Of a stretch of 10,644 nucleotides of DNA, positions 6,695 through 10,644 are shown piece after piece. The notes beneath the pieces were generated by a model. That model was given only the letters and a program-made list of their open reading frames with translations, searched no databases and was not told where the DNA came from. The first letter of the stretch is position 1. Each line of letters opens with the position of its first letter. Where the stretch lies: the NCBI GenBank assembly GCA_027295365.1, contig JAPULD010000026.1, positions 1 through 10,644 on the forward strand, read 5' to 3'. Position numbers and translations under genes: made by a program. This DNA comes from Planctomycetota bacterium (GTDB lineage Bacteria; Planctomycetota; Phycisphaerae; Phycisphaerales; SM1A02).

Positions 6695-7458
6695 GCCTCG
6701 TCATCGAAAATCTGAGCTTCGCCTATGGCGATGTGCAGGCCTTGCAGGATGTCTCTGTCGAGGCGGCCCCGGGTCGGCTGACCACGATCATTGGCCCCAA
6801 TGCCTCGGGAAAATCGACATTGCTCCGCTGCATCATCGGGCGTCTGAAACCAACCCGTGGACGAGTACTACTTGATGGGCAGGCCAGTCATCAACTCAAG
6901 CCCAGGCATCTGGCCCAACGCGTGGCCTATGTTGCGCAGCGATCCGTGGTCTCTGCGGCGTTTTCGATCCGGGAAGTCGTTGAGTTGGGGCGGTATGCCT
7001 TGCCACCTGATCACCACAAGGTCATGGAAGCCATCGAGCGGCTCGATCTCTCTGATATCGCAACCAGACCTTATGCGGCTCTCTCGGTCGGTCAGCAGCA
7101 GCGGGTGATGTTGGCCCGGGCGGTGGCTCAGCTTGATGATGAGGGGATTCTTCTGCTCGATGAGCCCACGTCGGCGATGGATCTCAAGCATCAGTTTGAC
7201 ACGATGAAGCTGATTCAGGAACTGGTCTCCGAGAAAGTCACGGTTCTGATGGTTTTGCATGATCTCTCGTTGGCAGCTTCCCAGGGTCAGGATGCATGGC
7301 TGCTCAATCGAGGAAAGCTGGTGGCATCTGGTATCGTTGACGATGTATTGGATACGAATCGACTGAACGATGTCTTTGAAGTACCGTTTGAATGGCTGGT
7401 TTCGAAATCGGGAGATCGCCGATTGGCTGCCATGACACAGCAAGGCCCAATGGGCTAG
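6691..7458 (+). CDS. ABC importer ATPase, FecE/BtuD-like
   Basis: This is the cytoplasmic ATP-hydrolysing subunit that powers the permease encoded just before it. The 255 residues show Walker A GPNASGKS (35-42), Q-loop VAQR (81-84), signature LSVGQQQR (131-138), Walker B ILLLDE (153-158), D-loop SAMD (161-164) and switch His190. The first Gly of LSGGQ is Val133, while the essential second Gly is kept, so activity is expected. The start ATG overlaps the permease stop by 4 bases. The TAG stop at 7456-7458 is also the first half of the -10 box proposed for the next gene, so the operon and the next promoter share bases. Confidence 0.94.
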   Translation: MSLVIENLSFAYGDVQALQDVSVEAAPGRLTTIIGPNASGKSTLLRCIIGRLKPTRGRVLLDGQASHQLKPRHLAQRVAYVAQRSVVSAAFSIREVVELGRYALPPDHHKVMEAIERLDLSDIATRPYAALSVGQQQRVMLARAVAQLDDEGILLLDEPTSAMDLKHQFDTMKLIQELVSEKVTVLMVLHDLSLAASQGQDAWLLNRGKLVASGIVDDVLDTNRLNDVFEVPFEWLVSKSGDRRLAAMTQQGPMG

Positions 7459-7461
7459 AAT
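7432..7461 (+). promoter_or_regulatory. Candidate promoter, leaderless, overlapping the ATPase stop codon
   Basis: ATGACA (7432-7437, five of six matches to TTGACA), an 18-base spacer and TAGAAT (7456-7461) precede the ATG at 7471 by 9 bases. The -35 lies inside the ATPase coding region and the -10 contains its TAG stop. It is the best-scoring promoter by eye in the window. Confidence 0.6.
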
Positions 7462-7470
7462 TACGATGCA

Positions 7471-8262
7471 ATGAGTGGCAATCTCATATTCATAATCTTC
7501 GTGCTGATTACCATCTGGAGAGGCGTCAGCGCCGTCATCGAGAAAGCTGCCAAGGCCAAGGAGCAGGAGCGTTTGCGCGAACTGGCGCAACGACAACCAA
7601 CTGGCCAGGGGCAGGGGGTACAAGCGACGCCCGCCCCAACGAGCGAGACATCGTCCTCTTTTCAGCTCCCGACGCAGAATCCAAAGGCCCGAAATCGAAA
7701 AGAAGAATTGGCCACTCGCCGACAGGCTCAGCTCGAGGAGCTGCGACGTCGTCGGGCTGGACAAGGTACCTCGGCCAAATCTATTCAAGCGGGTCGAGGT
7801 CAGATTCGAGTTGGATCAGTTGGATCAGCCCCAACCCCGAGTTCGCCTGCGCTGAGGTCGATCGGGACCCCAAAGCGTCAAGCAAGCCAGACCATAACCC
7901 GAAAGGCGGATCTGGCGTCAATCCATCGCGAGCAGGAACGGCAAGTTCAAATAAAGCGGCAGCAGCAGATCCAGAAGCAAAGGGAAGCCAAGGCTGCGGA
8001 TCAGGCTGCCGGGCAGAGGCATGCTCTGAATCTGGCCCGGATCAAAGCGGATCGGGAAGCATTCCATCATAAGGCTCAGAGAAAGCATCAAAGTTCTGGA
8101 AGCCTCGTCGGGAGCATGTCGGCCTATGGAAGCAAAAAAATTCTGACTACCCATCGGGACTCCATCCTCCATCGGATGAAGGATCGAAAAGCGCTCCGGG
8201 AGATATTCATCCTCAAGGAATTGCTCGATCCCCCCTTGGCGATGCGGGAACCAACCGACTGA
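7471..8262 (+). CDS. Hypothetical membrane-anchored Lys/Arg/Gln-rich protein
   Basis: I do not recognise a named family. The 263 residues begin with one membrane segment (about 4-22) without a signal cleavage site, followed by a basic helical stretch (23-42), a Pro/Gln/Ser-rich linker (42-75), an Arg/Glu helix (75-97), a low-complexity linker with Pro and Ser (98-140) and a strongly charged helix rich in Gln, Lys and Arg (about 143-207). The last 25 residues, ALREIFILKELLDPPLAMRE (241-260), look like the conserved part. From memory, a similar R-E-x-x-I-L-S-E-I-L-G-P-P ending occurs in planctomycete hypothetical proteins, but this was not checked. The cytoplasmic body probably binds a partner or nucleic acid; that is a guess. 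The ATG at 7471 has no Shine-Dalgarno and sits 9 bases after a -10 box. A second frame open across 7392-8072 is a shadow. Confidence 0.82.
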   Translation: MSGNLIFIIFVLITIWRGVSAVIEKAAKAKEQERLRELAQRQPTGQGQGVQATPAPTSETSSSFQLPTQNPKARNRKEELATRRQAQLEELRRRRAGQGTSAKSIQAGRGQIRVGSVGSAPTPSSPALRSIGTPKRQASQTITRKADLASIHREQERQVQIKRQQQIQKQREAKAADQAAGQRHALNLARIKADREAFHHKAQRKHQSSGSLVGSMSAYGSKKILTTHRDSILHRMKDRKALREIFILKELLDPPLAMREPTD

Positions 8263-8328
8263 TTGGGAATTGATTCCCCCCCATATCGAGAATTTTCGTG
8301 AGAGATGGCGGCACGTTCGCAACAAAGG

Positions 8329-8334
8329 TATACT
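8329..8334 (+). promoter_or_regulatory. -10 box TATACT of the peptidase gene, leaderless layout
   Basis: TATACT lies 9 bases before the ATG at 8344. The -35 region is poor (ATGGCG at 18 bases spacing, three matches). Its position argues against the in-frame ATG at 8305, which would lie upstream of the promoter. A short GGGAA/TTCCC inverted repeat (8265-8278) precedes it, too small to call a terminator. Confidence 0.5.
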
Positions 8335-8343
8335 GCCGCCACC

Positions 8344-9501
8344 ATGAGCAACTCAGAATCCAATCGTCTGGCTCCCGAATTGATCAGGGCCTGCAAGAGC
8401 CGCCAATCGAGGGTCCGTCAGCAATTCGAGGATCAGGGGATCGATGGATTTTTGGTCACTTCGCATCACGATATTCAGTATCTGACTGATTTCGTGGGTG
8501 ATGAGTCCTGGGTCCTCGTGCATGGCGATGGCCTCGATTTCGTCACGGACACTCGGTACGAGGAAGAGCTCAAAGCCTGGGAAGGTACAGGGGTGGGCAA
8601 CCCATTCATGGGCATCCGCCATCGCTTGCCTGTTGCCGTGACTGCTCTGTGCCAAGAGCGTGGCATCAAGAGACTGGGCATTCAGGCGGAATACGTGAGC
8701 ATCGCCTCTGGGAACTCATTGCGTGAAGCCTTGCATGAATTGGAAGTCGTCGAGACCACGGCAATCATTTCTTCACTTCGCACGATCAAGGATGCTCCGG
8801 AAATTGAGCAGTTGGAAAAGGCGCTCCGCCTTCAGGAGCAGGCCTTAAGGATGGCTTTGGGGGCCCTTCATATGGGGATGACGGAATATGAATTTGCCGC
8901 CGAGCTGGTGTATCGCATGATTCAGCTTGGTGCCCGGGAAAGCAGCTTTGGCCCCATCATCGCTTCAGGGGCCGGGAGCGCCATTCCCCATTACCTGCCC
9001 CAGAACGTGAAGATCACCGAGGGGACTCTCCTGATCGATTGGGGGGCGTATCACGGTTGGTACAGTGGCGATCTGACCCGGACCTACGGCGTGGTCACGT
9101 TCCCCGAGAAGATCAAGGAGATCTATCCCATCGTGCTCGAAGCCCAGATGAGCGCGATCGAAGCCATCGCCCCGGGGGTCGTCTGTGCCGAGATCGATGC
9201 CGTGGCGAGAAAAGTCATCACCGACGCCGGCTATGGTGAGTATTTCAACCATGGTCTGGGTCATGGTCTGGGCATCGAAGTGCATGAAGGCCCCTATTTC
9301 AACAATCTTGAAACCGATGTCGTGCTGAAACCAGGCATGGTGCTGACCGTCGAGCCCGGCATTTATCTGTCCGGCGTCGGCGGCGTACGCATCGAGGATG
9401 ACATTGTGGTCACCGAGAACGGCTGTCGCGTTCTCAGCGACTTCCCCAAGGACATTGAAAGCGCCGTCATCGAACCGGCGACATCCGGCGCGATTGCCTG
9501 A
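8344..9501 (+). CDS. M24-family Xaa-Pro aminopeptidase/dipeptidase
   Basis: This cytoplasmic two-metal peptidase should remove N-terminal residues before proline or split Xaa-Pro dipeptides. Of 385 residues, the first 150 or so form the creatinase N-domain (ending in LRTIKDAPEI) and the rest the pita-bread catalytic domain. Metal ligands are readable: D232 (IDWGA), D243 (GDLTRT), H307 (GHGLG), E337 (TVEPGIY) and E351 (RIEDD). The catalytic histidines are H216 (IPHYLP) and H314 (VHEGP). The ATG at 8344 is preferred to the one at 8305 because a TATACT box lies between them. The stop overlaps the Shine-Dalgarno of accB, so it is likely co-transcribed with accB and accC, a neighbourhood known from many bacteria. 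PepP and PepQ types are not separable by eye. Confidence 0.93.
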   Translation: MSNSESNRLAPELIRACKSRQSRVRQQFEDQGIDGFLVTSHHDIQYLTDFVGDESWVLVHGDGLDFVTDTRYEEELKAWEGTGVGNPFMGIRHRLPVAVTALCQERGIKRLGIQAEYVSIASGNSLREALHELEVVETTAIISSLRTIKDAPEIEQLEKALRLQEQALRMALGALHMGMTEYEFAAELVYRMIQLGARESSFGPIIASGAGSAIPHYLPQNVKITEGTLLIDWGAYHGWYSGDLTRTYGVVTFPEKIKEIYPIVLEAQMSAIEAIAPGVVCAEIDAVARKVITDAGYGEYFNHGLGHGLGIEVHEGPYFNNLETDVVLKPGMVLTVEPGIYLSGVGGVRIEDDIVVTENGCRVLSDFPKDIESAVIEPATSGAIA

Positions 9502-9504
9502 GGA
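9500..9504 (+). promoter_or_regulatory. Shine-Dalgarno GAGGA of accB
   Basis: GAGGA overlaps the peptidase TGA stop and lies 10 bases before the ATG at 9515. It supports this start for accB, and the overlap implies coupled expression of the two genes. Confidence 0.5.
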
Positions 9505-9514
9505 ATCACTCCCA

Positions 9515-9988
9515 ATGATTGATATTCGAAAGCTCAAAGAGCTGGTTCGGCTCATGGTGAACAACAACCTGAGTGAACTGGATCTTCGCGACAGCGAGGA
9601 ACAGGTCACGTTACGGCGGAACGGGCCTTCCGGTGCACCCCAACTGGTGGCCCCCGTTGCGGCGCCGGTTCAGGCCGCCCCAACCCCGGGGACTTCGGCA
9701 GCGGCGACTCCGCCCTCGGCTCACGATGCTTCGTCATCGATTGAAGGCATGCACAAGATAGAAAGCCCGATGGTGGGCACGTGCTATACCGCCCCCGATC
9801 CGGATTCGCCGGTGTTCGTCAAGGTGGGTGATCGGGTTGATCCCGACAAGGTGGTATGCCTGATCGAGGCCATGAAGATCTTCAACGAAATCAAGGCAGA
9901 ATGTACCGGCACCGTCGAGAAGGTCATGGTCAACAATGCCGAGGCGATCGAATTTGGCCAAGCCTTGTTTATCGTGAAGCCGGATTGA
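9515..9988 (+). CDS. accB: Biotin carboxyl carrier protein of acetyl-CoA carboxylase
   Basis: The protein carries biotin for the first step of fatty-acid synthesis, swinging between the biotin carboxylase and carboxyltransferase subunits. The 157 residues have the standard plan: an N-terminal helical segment MIDIRKLKELVRLMVNNNL, a Pro/Ala-rich flexible linker (about 38-75), and a biotinyl domain (80-157) with IESPMVGT (82-89) and EAMKIFNEI (118-126) in which Lys121 receives biotin. The ATG at 9515 gives the normal family start; the frame is open back to 9398, but that extension would lie inside the peptidase gene. It follows the peptidase by 13 bases and precedes accC by 74 bases, the classic accB-accC order. 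Confidence 0.97.
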   Translation: MIDIRKLKELVRLMVNNNLSELDLRDSEEQVTLRRNGPSGAPQLVAPVAAPVQAAPTPGTSAAATPPSAHDASSSIEGMHKIESPMVGTCYTAPDPDSPVFVKVGDRVDPDKVVCLIEAMKIFNEIKAECTGTVEKVMVNNAEAIEFGQALFIVKPD

Positions 9989-10062
9989 GCGAGCCCGTTG
10001 GATTTCGACCTGCGTGGTGATTGAACCCAGTCCGGGCATTGCGCCCCGATGATGAGCCGTCT

Positions 10063-10644
10063 ATGTTCAAACGCATTCTCATAGCCAACCGTGGCGAGAT
10101 CGCCCTCCGAATCATTCGAGCCGCCCGGGAACTCGATATCGAAACCGTTTGTGTCTATTCCCAGGCGGATCGTGATGGACCCTGGCTGGAATATGCCAAC
10201 CAGACCGTCTGCATCGGTTCGGGGCCATCCGCGGACAGCTATCTGCGGATCGATCGGATCATCAGCGCCGCGGAGATCGCCAACGTCGAAGCGATCCATC
10301 CCGGGTATGGCTTCCTGGCTGAGAATGCTCATTTCGCGGAAGTCTGCCGTGATTGCCACATCGAATTCATCGGTCCCAGCCCGGAGGCGATGGCGCTGCT
10401 GGGGGATAAGATTTCCTGCAAGCGTATGGCTCGGGAAGCCAAGACGCCCGTCTTTCCGGGCAGCAAGGACGCGATCGAAGATGAAGAGAAGGCTCTCGAG
10501 ATCGCCTCGGAGATCGGCTACCCGGTCATCATCAAGGCGTCGGCCGGCGGGGGGGGCCGAGGCATGCGGATCTGCAACGATGACGTCGAACTGAAGGCCA
10601 ACCTCGGCGCGGCCCAGCAGGAGGCCGAGGCAGCCTTCGGCAAT
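10063..10644 (+). CDS. accC: Biotin carboxylase subunit of acetyl-CoA carboxylase (5' part only)
   Basis: The subunit carboxylates the biotin of the AccB carrier using ATP and bicarbonate. The frame is open from the ATG at 10063 to the window edge, showing 194 of about 450 residues. Visible landmarks are FKRILIANRGEIALRIIRA (2-20), EAIHPGYGFLAENAHFA (77-93), FIGPSPEAMALLGDK (102-116), and the ATP-grasp entry VIIKASAGGGGRGMRI (155-170) with Lys116 and Lys158 placed as in the family. The stretch DGPWLEYANQTVCIG (38-52) is slightly unusual where most members have a leucine-alanine-aspartate sequence. No strong Shine-Dalgarno is seen; the 74-base gap after accB holds no clear promoter or terminator, so co-transcription is likely. 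Confidence 0.97.
   Translation, partial: MFKRILIANRGEIALRIIRAARELDIETVCVYSQADRDGPWLEYANQTVCIGSGPSADSYLRIDRIISAAEIANVEAIHPGYGFLAENAHFAEVCRDCHIEFIGPSPEAMALLGDKISCKRMAREAKTPVFPGSKDAIEDEEKALEIASEIGYPVIIKASAGGGGRGMRICNDDVELKANLGAAQQEAEAAFGN

Noticed and set aside
6868..7788. 306-codon minus-strand open frame across the ATPase and the hypothetical gene
   Set aside because: It spans two plus-strand genes with good support, has no motif and no start signals, and is typical of antisense open frames in GC-rich DNA.
7392..8072. 226-codon plus-strand open frame overlapping the hypothetical gene
   Set aside because: Its Gly/Ser-rich translation has no structure, while the overlapping frame at 7471 has a membrane segment, charged helices and a promoter at the right distance.
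8263..8328. GGGAA/TTCCC inverted repeat after the hypothetical gene as a terminator
   Set aside because: The stem has only 5 bp with a 4-base loop and is followed by a C-run, not T, so it would be weak.
1..10644. tRNA, rRNA, CRISPR, transposase or phage genes
   Set aside because: None of the conserved sequences or regularly spaced repeats expected for these was seen on either strand.

Overview
This window shows ordinary chromosomal DNA from a Gram-negative-type, moderately GC-rich bacterium. The gene set suggests Planctomycetota, perhaps Phycisphaerae. That placement is an inference from three things: the protein styles, a C-terminal motif in one hypothetical protein that resembles planctomycete proteins I remember, and promoters placed almost on top of start codons. 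No search was run. There is no phage, transposase, CRISPR array, tRNA or rRNA in the window.

Layout, left to right. (1) The last codons of an unidentified gene (to 110). (2) A non-coding gap holding two copies, in opposite orientation, of a C/G-rich palindromic repeat (116-158 and 217-262). (3) aroA, encoding EPSP synthase of the shikimate pathway (273-1622). Its middle third is strikingly AT-richer than both ends. (4) An MsbA-type ABC exporter with fused membrane and ATPase domains (1781-3607). (5) A 312-bp non-coding stretch with a long-range inverted repeat and a hairpin between convergent genes. (6) On the minus strand, a coiled-coil protein with a C-terminal membrane anchor (3920-4744). 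(7) Divergent from it, a tightly coupled three-gene importer of the vitamin B12/iron-siderophore class: lipoprotein binding protein, permease and ATPase (4800-7458), with 4-bp start/stop overlaps. (8) A hypothetical membrane-anchored, Lys/Arg/Gln-rich protein (7471-8262). (9) An M24-family Xaa-Pro peptidase (8344-9501), accB (9515-9988) and the first 194 codons of accC (10063 to the edge). These last three form the well-known pepP-accB-accC neighbourhood of fatty-acid synthesis, but without the efp gene often found inside it.

The genes are mostly housekeeping: aromatic amino acid synthesis, lipid or drug export, cofactor or metal uptake, peptide turnover, and malonyl-CoA synthesis. I did not find a convincing new multi-gene system. 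The two signals most worth following are the sharp in-frame composition mosaic inside aroA (about 46% GC at 781-1260 against about 62-70% on both sides, counted by hand) and a recurring promoter layout. In that layout a TANNNT -10 box lies only 7-9 bases before the start codon at four genes, which implies leaderless transcripts. Two uncharacterised proteins (3920-4744 and 7471-8262) are the best targets for new biology.
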